The notes: generated by a model from the letters alone, not told the origin. A DNA stretch of 53,902 nt from Bacillus sp. AZ43 (GCA_004570425.1 SPQJ01000030.1:1-53902); one strand, 5' to 3'; counted from the stretch's first letter, positions 1 to 11,217 are shown. Numbers and translations: made by a program.

Positions 1-2
1 AC

Positions 3-842
3 CCGGCCGACGCCGTCGCCCTGCTGCGCGCCGGGCTCGAGGCCGCGGCGCCGCCGGCGTGCTCCGGCACGCCGCGCCTCGCCGTCCTCTCGGCCGGGGA
101 CGGCGACAACGCCTGGTTCGAGCACCGGCTCCTCGCCGAGGTGCTGGGCGTCCCGCTGGTGCGCGCCGCCGACCTGTGGCCGCGCACCGACGGGGGAGTG
201 GCGGCCGCGGTCGACGGCGACCGGGTGCCCGTCGACGTCCTCTACCGGCGGTTCGACGACGGGCTGATGGCGGGTTTCCGGACCCCGATCGGGCAGCCGC
301 TGGACGTGCTGCTGACCGAGGCGGTGCGCAGCGGCCGGCTCGGGCTGGCCAACGTGCCGGGCAACGAGCTGGCCGACGACGGCGCGCTGTCCGCCTGGGT
401 GCCCGACCTGATCGGCTTCTACCTGGACGAGAAGCCGCTGCTGCCCGGGGTGCGCACCTGGGTGCTGGCCGACGACGGCCAGTGGGCGCAGGTGCGCGAC
501 CGGCTGCACGAGCTCGTCGTCGTCCCGGTGTCGGGGTACGGCGGTCGGGAGGCCGTGGTCGGCCCGGAGTGCTCGGCCGAGGAGCTGGCGTTCCTCCAGG
601 CCGAGGTCGCCTCGGCCCCCTACCGGTTCGTCGCGCGCGAGCCCGTGGTCCCGACGACGCTGCCCACCGTCCGGGACGGCGGCGCGCTGGCGCCGCGGTA
701 CGTCGACCTGCGGGTGCTGTCGGTGGCCGGCGCGGGGGACCGCTCGACGGCGCTGCCGGCGCCGCTGACCCGTGTCGCCGAGCACCCGCACCCGGCGAGC
801 TGGTGGGCCGGCGGCACCAAGGACACCTGGATCCTGCGGTAG
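3..842 (+). CDS. Circularly permuted type 2 ATP-grasp family protein, C-terminal part (5' end outside window)
   Basis: The frame is open from the first bases of the window to a TAG at 840-842, so only the C-terminal ~279 residues are present. Recognisable family pieces are an LSAGDGDNAWFEHRLLAE strand-helix near the edge, the segment VPVDVLYRRFDDG, and the terminus LPAPLTRVA...GGTKDTWILR, which matches how circularly permuted ATP-grasp proteins (DUF404/407 type) end. Such proteins are predicted carboxylate-amine ligases, often found with alpha-E and transglutaminase-like genes; those would lie to the left, outside the window. The substrate is unknown. It converges on the kinase gene with 4 nt between the two stop codons. 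Confidence 0.72.
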   Translation, partial: PADAVALLRAGLEAAAPPACSGTPRLAVLSAGDGDNAWFEHRLLAEVLGVPLVRAADLWPRTDGGVAAAVDGDRVPVDVLYRRFDDGLMAGFRTPIGQPLDVLLTEAVRSGRLGLANVPGNELADDGALSAWVPDLIGFYLDEKPLLPGVRTWVLADDGQWAQVRDRLHELVVVPVSGYGGREAVVGPECSAEELAFLQAEVASAPYRFVAREPVVPTTLPTVRDGGALAPRYVDLRVLSVAGAGDRSTALPAPLTRVAEHPHPASWWAGGTKDTWILR

Positions 843-846
843 GACC

Positions 847-3513
847 TCAGCCCGCCCGGCGGCCCGCGACCTGGCTGGTGATCACGACCGTCGTCCCCTC
901 GGCGCTCGGCGTCGCGGTGATCTCGCCGACCGCGCTCATGAGCGTCGAGCCGCGGCCCCGGTCGAGACTCGGGACGCGCTGCCGCCACTGGCCGTAGTCG
1001 CGCACCGTGATCCTCAGCTCGTCGCCGTCGATCCGGGCGGTCACGTCGACGAACGGCTCCGTCGGGTCCTGGGCGTGCTCCACGGCGTTCGTCGCCGCCT
1101 CGCACGCGGCGAGCAGCACGTCGTAGGCCTGGTCGTCGTCGACGCCGGCGTCGGCCAGCCAGGTGCGCAGCGCGCGGCGCAGTGTGGGGATCGCCGCCGC
1201 GGTCGACGGCAGCCGCCAGCTGCCACCCGGCGACGCGGTGACCTCCCGTGGACCGCGCTGCGCCGGGGGCCCCGCGTAGGGGGCGGGGACCGCCGCGGGC
1301 GGTGCGGCAGCGGCGGCAGGGGGCGCAGGAGCGGCCGCGGGGCGCGCCGCGGAGGTGCGGCCCGCGGCGCGCTCCAGGGCCACCCGCACGCGGGCGATGA
1401 GCTCGTCGGCGCGGAACGGCTTGGCGAGGTAGTCGTCGGCGCCGGCCTCCAGGCCCTCGACCGAGGCCTCCTGGCCGGCGCGGGCGGTCAGCATGATCAC
1501 CGGGATGGCCCGGGTGCCCGGGTCGGAGCGCAGTGCCCGGAGCAGCTCGAAGCCGTCGACCCGCGGCATCATCACGTCGGTCAGGACGATGTCGGGGTGC
1601 CGCTCGGCGACCGCCGCCAGGGCCTCCTCGCCGTTGGCCGTCGTCCGCACCGTCCAGTGGGGGGCCAGCAGCCGGGTCAGGTAGGCGCGCATGTCGGCGT
1701 TGTCGTCGACCACCAGCACGGTCGGACCGCCGGAGCCGGTGGCCGTCCCGTGCGGGCGGGCGGTCTCCTCGGCCCAGCTCTCGGCCTCGCCGCGGGCGGC
1801 CTCGGACGGGCTCGCCGTCCGGCGGGGCTCGTCGGGCGCGACGTCGGGCTCCCCGTAGGGGAGGGCCACCGTGAAGGTGCTGCCGACGCCGGGCTCGCTG
1901 GTGACGGCGACGGTGCCGCCGTGCAACGCGGCCAGCTCGTGCACGAGGGCCAGCCCGATGCCGGTGCCCTCCCGGGTGCGGGCGGTGGCGCCGGCGACCC
2001 GGTGGAAGCGCTCGAACAGGTGCGGCAGCTCCTCGGCGACGATGCCGACCCCGGTGTCGGAGACGGTGAGCCGGATGCCCGCGTCGTCCCCGCCGAGGCG
2101 GACGTCGATGCCGCCGACGAAGGTGTACTTGACCGCGTTGGCGAGCAGGTTGACGACGACCTTCTCCCACATCCGCGGGTCGACGTGGACCGGCCGGGGC
2201 AGCGGCGGGCAGTCGACGGTCAGCCGCAGCCCGGCCCGCTCGGTGGCCGCGCGGAAGATGCCGGCCAGCTCGGCGGTGAAGGAGGGCAGGTCGGTCTCCA
2301 CCCGCACCGGGTTGGCCCGGCCGGCCTCGATGCTGGCGAAGTCGAGCAGGTCGTTCACCAGCCGCTGGAGCCGCTGCCCGTTGCGCAGGGCCAGCTCCAG
2401 CTGCTGCGTCACGCCGGGCGGCAACGGGGTGGAGGCGTCGCCGAGGACGGCGCCGATCGGGCCCAGCAGGAGCGTCAGCGGGGTGCGCAGCTCGTGGCTG
2501 ACGTCGGAGAAGAACGTCGTCTTCGCCCGGTCGAGCTCGGCCAGCGACTCGGCCCGCCGCCGCTCGTCCTCGAAGGCGCGGATGTTGACGACCGCGCCGG
2601 CGAACTGGGCGGCGACCAGCTCGTGGAAGGAGCGGTACTCGGCGTCCAGAGCGCGGTTGGGGCTCGTGCCGGCGACGAGCAGGCCCACCGGATCCGCGTC
2701 GCGGGCAGGAGCCAGCGGCAGCACGACCGCGTCGGTCACCGGGTCCCCGAAGGGGCCGCCGGTGAGTCCCAGCCCGTCGACGCGGGTGGGGAGTTCCCCG
2801 GGGGCGGTCACCTCCCCGGGCAGGACGGCGGCGTCGCACCCGACGGTGGCCACGAGCCGGTACCGCCGATCCCGCGGGTCGGAGAGGTAGACCGCGGCGA
2901 ACGGGATGTCCAGGGCGTCGCCCTCGAGGGCCCGGCACATGGCGGTGACCGTCTCGCCCTCGTCGCCGAGCTGCCCGCCCACGATCGACAGCTGGTGCAG
3001 CAGCCGCTGCCGGCGCTCGCCGAGGATCTGCCCGGTCATCTCGGTGCAGACGGCGTGCATGCCGGCCACCCGGCCGTCGTCGTCGAACGCCGGCGCGTGG
3101 GAGACGGTGAAGTACGTCTCCTCGACGTACCCCGAGCGCTCGAGCCGGAGGAGCAGCCCGGGGAGCCACGAGGCCTCCAGCGTCCGCATGGCGTGCTCGA
3201 TGGGCGGGCCGAGGGCGTCCCAGCCCTCCGCCAGCGTCTCGCGGATGTCCTCGCCGATCGCGGGGTGCTTCGCGCCGATGAAGGGCGCGTAGGCGTCGTT
3301 GTAGAACTGGGTGAACCGCGGCCCCCACGTGAGCACCATGGGGAACTTGGACACGAGCACGGTGCGCACCGCGTGCCGCAGCCCGGCCGGCCAGCCCTCG
3401 ACCGGGCCGACGGGTGTGGCCGACCAGTCCAGGGCCGCCATGAGCCGGCCCGCCTCACCGCCGGCGGCGAACAGGTCGCCGCCGAGGGGCCCGGACGGGA
3501 CATCGGGGGCCAC
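847..3513 (-). CDS. Hybrid sensor histidine kinase-receiver fused to an anti-sigma-factor-like ATPase domain
   Basis: An 888-residue soluble protein with no membrane segment. In order it has a PAS-like sensor (about 20-150), a GAF-like domain (about 165-315), a HisKA dimerisation helix with SHELRTPL (phospho-His about 340), a HATPase with a DTGVGI N/G box (about 440-550), a receiver with TDVMMP (phospho-Asp about 646) and a KPF lysine, a Pro/Ala-rich linker, and a C-terminal RsbW/SpoIIAB-like ATPase containing EAATNAVEHA and a glycine-rich G box. The GTG at 3511-3513 was chosen because GGAGG lies just upstream; a GTG at 3541-3543 would add 10 residues. It probably senses an intracellular cue and passes it both to phosphorelay and to sigma-factor partner switching. 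No response-regulator gene lies beside it. Confidence 0.85.
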   Translation of the reverse strand: MAPDVPSGPLGGDLFAAGGEAGRLMAALDWSATPVGPVEGWPAGLRHAVRTVLVSKFPMVLTWGPRFTQFYNDAYAPFIGAKHPAIGEDIRETLAEGWDALGPPIEHAMRTLEASWLPGLLLRLERSGYVEETYFTVSHAPAFDDDGRVAGMHAVCTEMTGQILGERRQRLLHQLSIVGGQLGDEGETVTAMCRALEGDALDIPFAAVYLSDPRDRRYRLVATVGCDAAVLPGEVTAPGELPTRVDGLGLTGGPFGDPVTDAVVLPLAPARDADPVGLLVAGTSPNRALDAEYRSFHELVAAQFAGAVVNIRAFEDERRRAESLAELDRAKTTFFSDVSHELRTPLTLLLGPIGAVLGDASTPLPPGVTQQLELALRNGQRLQRLVNDLLDFASIEAGRANPVRVETDLPSFTAELAGIFRAATERAGLRLTVDCPPLPRPVHVDPRMWEKVVVNLLANAVKYTFVGGIDVRLGGDDAGIRLTVSDTGVGIVAEELPHLFERFHRVAGATARTREGTGIGLALVHELAALHGGTVAVTSEPGVGSTFTVALPYGEPDVAPDEPRRTASPSEAARGEAESWAEETARPHGTATGSGGPTVLVVDDNADMRAYLTRLLAPHWTVRTTANGEEALAAVAERHPDIVLTDVMMPRVDGFELLRALRSDPGTRAIPVIMLTARAGQEASVEGLEAGADDYLAKPFRADELIARVRVALERAAGRTSAARPAAAPAPPAAAAAPPAAVPAPYAGPPAQRGPREVTASPGGSWRLPSTAAAIPTLRRALRTWLADAGVDDDQAYDVLLAACEAATNAVEHAQDPTEPFVDVTARIDGDELRITVRDYGQWRQRVPSLDRGRGSTLMSAVGEITATPSAEGTTVVITSQVAGRRAG

Positions 3514-3648
3514 GTTCACCTCCGGCCGAGGACAGGGATCCACCGCGGATCAGGGCAAGGGGTGCGCCGGGTCGGCGACCACGACCAGGGTCCGACGGCG
3601 CGTCCCGAGGACGCTACCCGGCGTCCCTGTGAGCGTGCGCGGGGTCCC

Positions 3649-5930
<2,282 letters not shown>

Positions 5931-6094
5931 CTCGCATGCTCCTCTGCGCGCGGGACCCGTGCGCCGTGGATCACACGCGGCACGGGATTGCGGGACGACC
6001 CTAGGCCGTGCGGGCACGCCGGGCACACGGGGCCCCGTCCCGGGCGGCTCCGACCGCCTGCGCGGGGCGCGCCCGCCGGTGCCAGCATGGCGGC

Positions 6095-6742
6095 GTGCCC
6101 GACCTCTCCCGCATGCGCAACGACTACACGCTGGGCCGGTTGAGCGAGGAGGACCTCGCGCCGACCTGGGTGGAGCAGTTCGACCGGTGGTTCGCCGACG
6201 TGGTGGCCGCGGAGCTGCCCGAGCCCAACGCCGTGGTGGTCGCCACCGCGGACGCCGACGGGGCGCCGGACGCGCGCATCGTGCTGATGAAGGGGTACGA
6301 CGCCGACGGCATCGTCTTCGGCACCAGCTACGCCTCGGCGAAGGGCGCCCAGCTGGCGGTGAACCCGCGGGCGGCGCTGGTCTTCCCGTGGCACGCGCTG
6401 CAGCGTCAGGTGCGGGTCACCGGGCGGGTGGAGCGGATCGGCGGCGCCGCGTCCGACGCGCTCTGGGACCCGCGCCCCCGCGAGGCGCAGCTGGCCGCGG
6501 TCGCGTCGATCCAGTCCACCGTCGTCGACTCCCGGGAGGAGCTGGTCGAGCGGGTGCGGGCGCTCGACGAGGCGACCCCGGGGGAGAAGGTGCCGCGGCC
6601 GGAGGTGTGGGGCGGCTACCGGGTGGTGCCGGAGACGGTCGAGTTCTGGCAGGGCGGGGCGGGGCGGCTGCACGACCGGCTGCGGTTCGTCCGCGACGAC
6701 GCCGAGGGGGGCGGCTGGGTCGTCCAGCGGTTGGCCCCATGA
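6095..6742 (+). CDS. pdxH: Pyridoxamine/pyridoxine 5'-phosphate oxidase
   Basis: A 215-residue FMN enzyme oxidising pyridoxine or pyridoxamine phosphate to pyridoxal phosphate. Seen are the N-terminal MRNDYTLGRLSEEDL, the FMN-binding stretch ARIVLMKGYDADG, FPWHALQRQVRVTG, and the C-terminal PRPEVWGGYRVVPETVEFWQGGAG followed by LHDRLRF, the substrate-binding end of PdxH. The GTG start at 6095 is the first in frame; an ATG at 6113 is an alternative six codons later. It supplies PLP, which the nearby serC product needs. Its TGA overlaps the ATG of the MFS gene by 4 bp (ATGA), indicating translational coupling. Confidence 0.94.
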   Translation: MPDLSRMRNDYTLGRLSEEDLAPTWVEQFDRWFADVVAAELPEPNAVVVATADADGAPDARIVLMKGYDADGIVFGTSYASAKGAQLAVNPRAALVFPWHALQRQVRVTGRVERIGGAASDALWDPRPREAQLAAVASIQSTVVDSREELVERVRALDEATPGEKVPRPEVWGGYRVVPETVEFWQGGAGRLHDRLRFVRDDAEGGGWVVQRLAP

Positions 6743-8043
6743 CCTCTCCGGTCGACCCGGTCGAGGGAGGCAAGGCGGTCGAGGAACCGGTGCCGGTGCG
6801 GCGCGACTGGGCCATCGACACCACCCCGCTGCGCAACCCGCACTACCGGCGGCTGTTCTGGGGCGTCGCCGCCACGATGCTCGGCCAGCAGATGACGCTG
6901 GTCGCCGTCCCGTTCCAGGTCTACGCGCTGACCGGGTCGTCGCTGCTGGTCGGCGTCACCTCGATCGTCGCGCTGGTGCCGTTGATCGTCTTCGGCCTGC
7001 TCGGCGGCGCGATCGCGGACGCCATGGACCGGCGGCGGCTGATGCTCATCACCTCCTACGGCGCCGCGGTCACCAGCGCACTCCTGGCGCTGCAGGCGCT
7101 GCTGCCCGGTGGCGGGAACGTGTGGCTGCTGTGGCTGCTCACCGCCTTCGTCTCGGGGTTCGCCGCGGTCAACCAGCCCACCCGCAGCGCGGTCATCCCG
7201 GCGATCGTCGGTCCCGCCGGGGTACCGGCCGCCAACGCGCTGGCCATGACCGTGCGGCAGGTGGGCGTCATCGTCGGACCGCTGGTCGCCGGGGTGCTCA
7301 TCGGGATGGGCGAGCTGTTCCTGGCCTACGCCGTGGACGCCCTCGGGTTCCTCGTCGCCGCGCTGCTGCTGAGCGGCCTGCCGTCCCTGAAGCCCGAGGG
7401 CGTCGCGGGACGTCTGCGGCTCGGCGCGGCCGTCCGCGGGGTGGGGGAGGGGTTCGCCTTCCTGCGCACCCAGCCGGTGCTGCTGATGACCTTCGTCGTC
7501 GACATCATCGCGATGGCGTTCGCCTGGCCCAACGCCGTGCTCCCGGAGCTGTCCGAGACCCGGTTCGAGGGCTCGCCCAACAGCCTCGGCTGGCTGTTCG
7601 CGGGGGTGTCGATCGGCGCCCTGGTGTCGGGGCTGACGTCGGGATGGGTGTCCCGCGTCGACCGGCAGGGCGCGGTCGTGCTCGCCGCCATCGCCGTCTG
7701 GGGCGTGGCGATCATCGGGTTCGGGCTGGCCCCCACCCTCTGGCTCGCCGTCCTCTGCCTGGCCGTGGCCGGGGCGGGGGACATGGTGAGCGCGGTGCTG
7801 CGGTCCTCGATGCTGCAGCTGGCCGCGCCCGACGACATGCGCGGGCGGATGCAGGGCGTCTTCATCGTGGTCGTCGCCGGCGGCCCGCGGCTCGGGGACC
7901 TGCGTGCCGGGGCGCTCGCGAGCGCGGCGTCGGTGAGCGTGGCGATGGTGTCCGGCGGCGTGATCGTGGTCGTCGCGATGGCCGTGGTGGCGCTCGTCGT
8001 CCCGTCGTTCTGGCTCTTCCGGGCCTCGCGCACCTCGGCCTGA
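6739..8043 (+). CDS. MFS transporter, enterobactin-exporter-like
   Basis: A 434-residue protein with about 12 hydrophobic segments. The N-terminal DTTPLRNPHYRRLFWG lead, GGAIADAMDRRR after the second helix, and FAAVNQPTRSAVIPAIVGP resemble the EntS/MFS_3 group of exporters. Substrate is not readable from sequence. It is translationally coupled to pdxH by a 4-bp overlap. The 225 bp after its stop contain GC-rich partial palindromes (for example around 8152-8168) but no gene that I can support. Confidence 0.85.
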   Translation: MTSPVDPVEGGKAVEEPVPVRRDWAIDTTPLRNPHYRRLFWGVAATMLGQQMTLVAVPFQVYALTGSSLLVGVTSIVALVPLIVFGLLGGAIADAMDRRRLMLITSYGAAVTSALLALQALLPGGGNVWLLWLLTAFVSGFAAVNQPTRSAVIPAIVGPAGVPAANALAMTVRQVGVIVGPLVAGVLIGMGELFLAYAVDALGFLVAALLLSGLPSLKPEGVAGRLRLGAAVRGVGEGFAFLRTQPVLLMTFVVDIIAMAFAWPNAVLPELSETRFEGSPNSLGWLFAGVSIGALVSGLTSGWVSRVDRQGAVVLAAIAVWGVAIIGFGLAPTLWLAVLCLAVAGAGDMVSAVLRSSMLQLAAPDDMRGRMQGVFIVVVAGGPRLGDLRAGALASAASVSVAMVSGGVIVVVAMAVVALVVPSFWLFRASRTSA

Positions 8044-8268
8044 CGAGAACCGTTCCAGGGGCTCACCAGGGCCCTTCTGCGGGGGAAGAGGGCTCAGCGA
8101 TCCGTATCGGAGGCCCGATTCCCCGCACGAGGGTCCGGGCAGGTGGTCGTCGAGGCCCGGCCGGGCTCGCCCGCCCCCGAGAGTGGCGAGGACCGGCCGG
8201 GTCGGTCGCGATACTGGCACGGTCCGGTACCGCTTTCGGTGTCGATCCTGTGACGATCGGACACGGAT

Positions 8269-8940
8269 TCAGGCCAGGGCGCCCGCGACCACCTTCAGAT
8301 CGTCGACCAGGGCCGCGAACGCGGCGTCCCGTGCCTCGTCGGGCGTGCGCAGGATCGCCGAGGGGTGCGTGGTCGCGAGCATCCACGTCTGCGACGGCGC
8401 GTCCTCGTCCTCGTCGGCCGGCTCCACCGGCCCGGCCCCCGGAGGCGTCCAGGGCAGGAGCTGCCCGCGGTCCTTCGTGATCCGGAAGGACGGCGAGATG
8501 AGCGCCTTGGCCGCCGTCGCGCCGAGGCAGACGACGACCTCGGGCTGCAGGACGGCGAACTCCGACTCGAGCCACGGCCGGCACGCGCGCAGGTGCTCGG
8601 GACCGGGGGTCTGGTGGATCCGGCGCTTGCCCTTGGGTGTGAACCGGAAGTGCTTGACCGCGTTGGTGACGTAGGCGTCCCGGCGGTCGATGCCGGCCTC
8701 GACCAGCGCCTTGTCGAGCAGCCGCCCGGCCGGCCCGACGAACGGCTCGCCCTTCCGGTCCTCCTGGTCGCCGGGCTGCTCCCCGACCAGCACGATGCGC
8801 GCCGTCTCCGGCCCCTCGCCGAACACCGTCTGCGTGGCGGGCTCCCACAGCTCGCACGCCCGGCAGCCGGCCGCGGCGCTGCGCAGGCCATCGAGACCGA
8901 CGCCGGCGGGCGGCTCCGCGATCCCGTTGCGTTCGCTCAT
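8269..8940 (-). CDS. udgX: UdgX-type uracil-DNA glycosylase (uracil-DNA crosslinking)
   Basis: A 223-residue iron-sulfur uracil-DNA glycosylase. Motif A is GEQPGDQED (53-61), motif B is HPSAILR near the end, and four cysteines (26, 29, 120, 138) are placed to hold a 4Fe-4S cluster. The loop KRRIHQ (105-110) carries His109; this loop is diagnostic of UdgX, which in M. smegmatis excises uracil and stays covalently bound to the abasic site through the equivalent histidine. That is known for the family; here it is inferred. Normal family 4 enzymes lack the loop. The ATG directly abuts a 16-nt palindrome at 8941-8956. Confidence 0.92.
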   Translation of the reverse strand: MSERNGIAEPPAGVGLDGLRSAAAGCRACELWEPATQTVFGEGPETARIVLVGEQPGDQEDRKGEPFVGPAGRLLDKALVEAGIDRRDAYVTNAVKHFRFTPKGKRRIHQTPGPEHLRACRPWLESEFAVLQPEVVVCLGATAAKALISPSFRITKDRGQLLPWTPPGAGPVEPADEDEDAPSQTWMLATTHPSAILRTPDEARDAAFAALVDDLKVVAGALA

Positions 8941-8956
8941 GCGGTGATGACACCGC
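8941..8956. promoter_or_regulatory. 16-nt palindrome abutting the udgX start codon
   Basis: GCGGTG-ATGA-CACCGC, with perfect 6-bp arms, directly touches the udgX ATG and lies in the divergent region shared with the ABC transporter operon. It does not match the actinobacterial LexA box, so a repressor site of unknown cognate factor or a hairpin over the start is possible. Confidence 0.35.
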
Positions 8957-8988
8957 AGCGGCGTCCCGGCCGCGAGGCGGGCGGCCGA

Positions 8989-8994
8989 TAGGTT
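8989..8994 (+). promoter_or_regulatory. Predicted -10 element of the NatAB-type operon
   Basis: TAGGTT, a common actinobacterial -10 hexamer, would start transcription near 9001, about 29 nt before the GTG of the ATPase gene. No clear -35 element is visible. Confidence 0.4.
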
Positions 8995-9029
8995 GGCGAC
9001 AGCAACGGCCACCGACACGTGGGGGAGAT

Positions 9030-9944
9030 GTGCTCGAGTTCGACGGGCTCCGCAAGAGCTTCGGCGACAACCAGGTGCTCGACGGGGTGGGCTTCACCGT
9101 GGCCCCCGGGTCGATGTTCGGCTTCTGCGGCTCCAACGGGGCCGGCAAGACCACCACCATGCGGATCGCGATGGGGCTCGTCCGCCCGGACGCCGGCGAG
9201 GTGCGCTGGCGGGGGCGCGCGCTGGACCAGGCCGGCCGCCGGCGGATCGGTTACATGCCGGAGGAGCGCGGGCTCTACCCGAAGATGAAGGTCGGCGAGC
9301 AGGTCGCCTACTTCGGCCGGCTGCACGGCCTCGACGGCCGGGCGTCGGCGAAGGCCGCGGACGAGTGGGTCGAGCGGCTCGGGCTGGGCCCCCGGCGCGG
9401 CGACGCCGTCGAGAAGCTGTCGCTGGGCAACCAGCAGCGCGTGCAGCTGGCCGCGGCGCTGGTGAGCCGCCCGGAGGTGCTGATCCTCGACGAGCCCTTC
9501 TCCGGCCTCGACCCCATCGGCGTCGACTCCCTCGCCGAGGCGCTGCTCGACCAGGCCCGTGCGGGCGTGCCCGTCGTCTTCTCCAGCCACCAGCTCGACC
9601 TGGTCGAGCGGCTCTGCGACTCGGTCGGGATCCTCGCCCGCGGCCGCATGGTGGCCACCGGCACCGTCGACGAGCTGCGCCGCCGCGAGGCCGGCCGGCT
9701 GCTGCGCGTCGTCGTCCCCGATGCCGCTCCGCACTGGGCGGCGCAGCTGACCGGCGTCCGGGTGGTCTCCGAGCAGGCGGGGGACACCCTCCTGGAGCTC
9801 GCCGACGGCGCCGACGACCAGGCCGTGCTCGCCGCGGCCCTGGCGACCGGCCGGGTCACCCACTTCGCCTGGCAGCAACCCACGCTCGTGGAGCTGTTCC
9901 GGGAGGCCGTCGCCGTCCCGACCGCGCAGGAGGTGGCGGCGTGA
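9030..9944 (+). CDS. ABC transporter ATP-binding protein, NatA-like
   Basis: A 304-residue nucleotide-binding subunit. Walker A is GSNGAGKTT, the signature is LSLGNQQR, Walker B is VLILDEPFSGLDP, and the H-loop is SSHQLD. The GNQQ signature and the GYMPEERGLYPKM stretch are typical of the NatA/DrrA-like exporters. The GTG at 9030 is the only in-frame start; a GGGGGAG lies only 2 nt before it, which is unusually close, so initiation may be atypical. Its stop overlaps the permease GTG by 4 bp. Confidence 0.93.
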   Translation: MLEFDGLRKSFGDNQVLDGVGFTVAPGSMFGFCGSNGAGKTTTMRIAMGLVRPDAGEVRWRGRALDQAGRRRIGYMPEERGLYPKMKVGEQVAYFGRLHGLDGRASAKAADEWVERLGLGPRRGDAVEKLSLGNQQRVQLAAALVSRPEVLILDEPFSGLDPIGVDSLAEALLDQARAGVPVVFSSHQLDLVERLCDSVGILARGRMVATGTVDELRRREAGRLLRVVVPDAAPHWAAQLTGVRVVSEQAGDTLLELADGADDQAVLAAALATGRVTHFAWQQPTLVELFREAVAVPTAQEVAA

Positions 9945-11128
9945 CCGAGCCCCGCACGCTGAGCAGCTCGGCCCTGGTGCGGCTGGTCGCCGCCCGGGAG
10001 ATCTCCGCGCGCATCCGCGACAGGAACTTCATCATCAGCTCGGTCGTGATCATCGTGCTCCTGGTCGGTGCCCTCGGGCTCCAGGTGGCGCTGGGGTCCG
10101 GCGGCGAGTCCACCCGGGTCGGCGTCGTCGACGCCCCGGCCGGGCTGGAGCAGGCGCTCGAGGCGCAGGGCGAGGCGCTGGACGTCGACGTCACCGTCGT
10201 GGAGCTGGACGACGAGGACGCCGCCCGCGCGGCGGTGACCGACGAGGACGTCGACGGCGCCCTGCTCGCCGACGGCGCCGAGCCGCAGCTGCTGGTCCAG
10301 CAGTCCGCCGACGGGGCGCTCCAGGCCGTCGTCCAGGGCGCGGTCGCCCAGCTCGCCGTGGCCGAGCAGTTGGCCGAGGCCGGCATCACCGGGCTGGCCG
10401 CACCGGAGGTCGCCGTCGAGGCGCTGGACCCCGACGCCGACGAGGACGGCCAGCGGGTGATCGCCGCGATCATCGGCATCGGCATGCTCTACGGCCTGCT
10501 CATCCTCTTCGGCCAGTTCGTCGCCCAGGGCGTCGTGGAGGAGAAGGCCAGCCGGGTCGTCGAGCTGCTGCTGGCCACGATGAAGCCCTGGCAGCTGCTC
10601 GCCGGCAAGATCCTCGGGCTCGGTCTGCTGGGGCTCGCGCAGATCGTGGTCATCGCCGTCGTCGGGGTCGGCGGCGCGCTGACCTTCGACATCGTCGACA
10701 TCCCCGGCGACCTGATCGGCACCGCCGTCTCGGTGGTCCTGTGGTTCGTGCTGGCCTACGCCTTCTACGCGGCCATCTTCGCCGTGGGCGCCTCGCTGGT
10801 CAGCCGGCAGGAGGACCTCGGCACCGTGCTGATGCCCACCACCATGGTCCTGGTCGTGGCCTTCGTCGTCGGCGTCCAGGCGTCCGGCGAGCCCGACGGC
10901 ACCCTGGCGACGGTCACCTCGTTCGTGCCCGGCCTCTCGCCGATGGTGATGCCCGTCCGCCAGGCGGCCGGGGACGTCGCCGCCTGGGAGATCGGCCTCG
11001 CCGTGGTCCTGATGCTGGTGGCGATCGCGTTCATCGTGCGGCTGGGCGGGCGGGTCTACGCCGGCGCCCTGCTGCGCACCGGCGGCAAGATCAAGATGAA
11101 GGAGGCGCTCCGCTCGGAGCGCGCTTGA
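9941..11128 (+). CDS. ABC-2 type transporter permease, NatB-like
   Basis: A 395-residue permease. It has one N-terminal membrane helix (about 30-52), a ~125-residue acidic extracellular domain, then five to six helices, with VEEKASRVVELLLATMKPWQLLAGKILGLG split across the cytoplasmic face as in NatB/YhaP-type ABC-2 permeases. It pairs with the upstream ATPase through a GTGA overlap. The family includes sodium and drug exporters; the substrate here is unknown. It is followed by a perfect 10-bp inverted repeat at 11178-11217. Confidence 0.88.
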   Translation: MTEPRTLSSSALVRLVAAREISARIRDRNFIISSVVIIVLLVGALGLQVALGSGGESTRVGVVDAPAGLEQALEAQGEALDVDVTVVELDDEDAARAAVTDEDVDGALLADGAEPQLLVQQSADGALQAVVQGAVAQLAVAEQLAEAGITGLAAPEVAVEALDPDADEDGQRVIAAIIGIGMLYGLLILFGQFVAQGVVEEKASRVVELLLATMKPWQLLAGKILGLGLLGLAQIVVIAVVGVGGALTFDIVDIPGDLIGTAVSVVLWFVLAYAFYAAIFAVGASLVSRQEDLGTVLMPTTMVLVVAFVVGVQASGEPDGTLATVTSFVPGLSPMVMPVRQAAGDVAAWEIGLAVVLMLVAIAFIVRLGGRVYAGALLRTGGKIKMKEALRSERA

Positions 11129-11177
11129 ACCCCTCGGAGGGCCGCCGGGGGGCCCGACCTCACCCTGCGGTGCCCGA

Positions 11178-11217
11178 CCTCGCCCCGCACGGTGGGGACC
11201 GGCACGGCGGGGCGAGG
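11178..11217. terminator. Hairpin after the NatAB-type operon
   Basis: Arms CCTCGCCCCG (11178-11187) and CGGGGCGAGG (11208-11217) pair perfectly around a 20-nt loop. No T-tract follows, as is usual for actinobacterial terminators. The left arm sits in the second of two imperfect tandem ~20-nt units that both begin GCCCGACCTC (11152 and 11172). Confidence 0.45.

Noticed and set aside
620-3328. Very long alternative open frames of 900-1400 residues across the kinase, serC and similar genes
   Set aside because: In DNA this GC-rich, shadow frames rarely meet stops. Their products are Arg/Ala/Gly/Pro-rich with no domain, while the annotated frames carry clear family motifs.
8044-8268. Small gene between the MFS exporter and udgX
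   Set aside because: Short open frames here have no start with a ribosome site or -10 at leaderless distance, and no recognisable product; only partial GC palindromes are visible.
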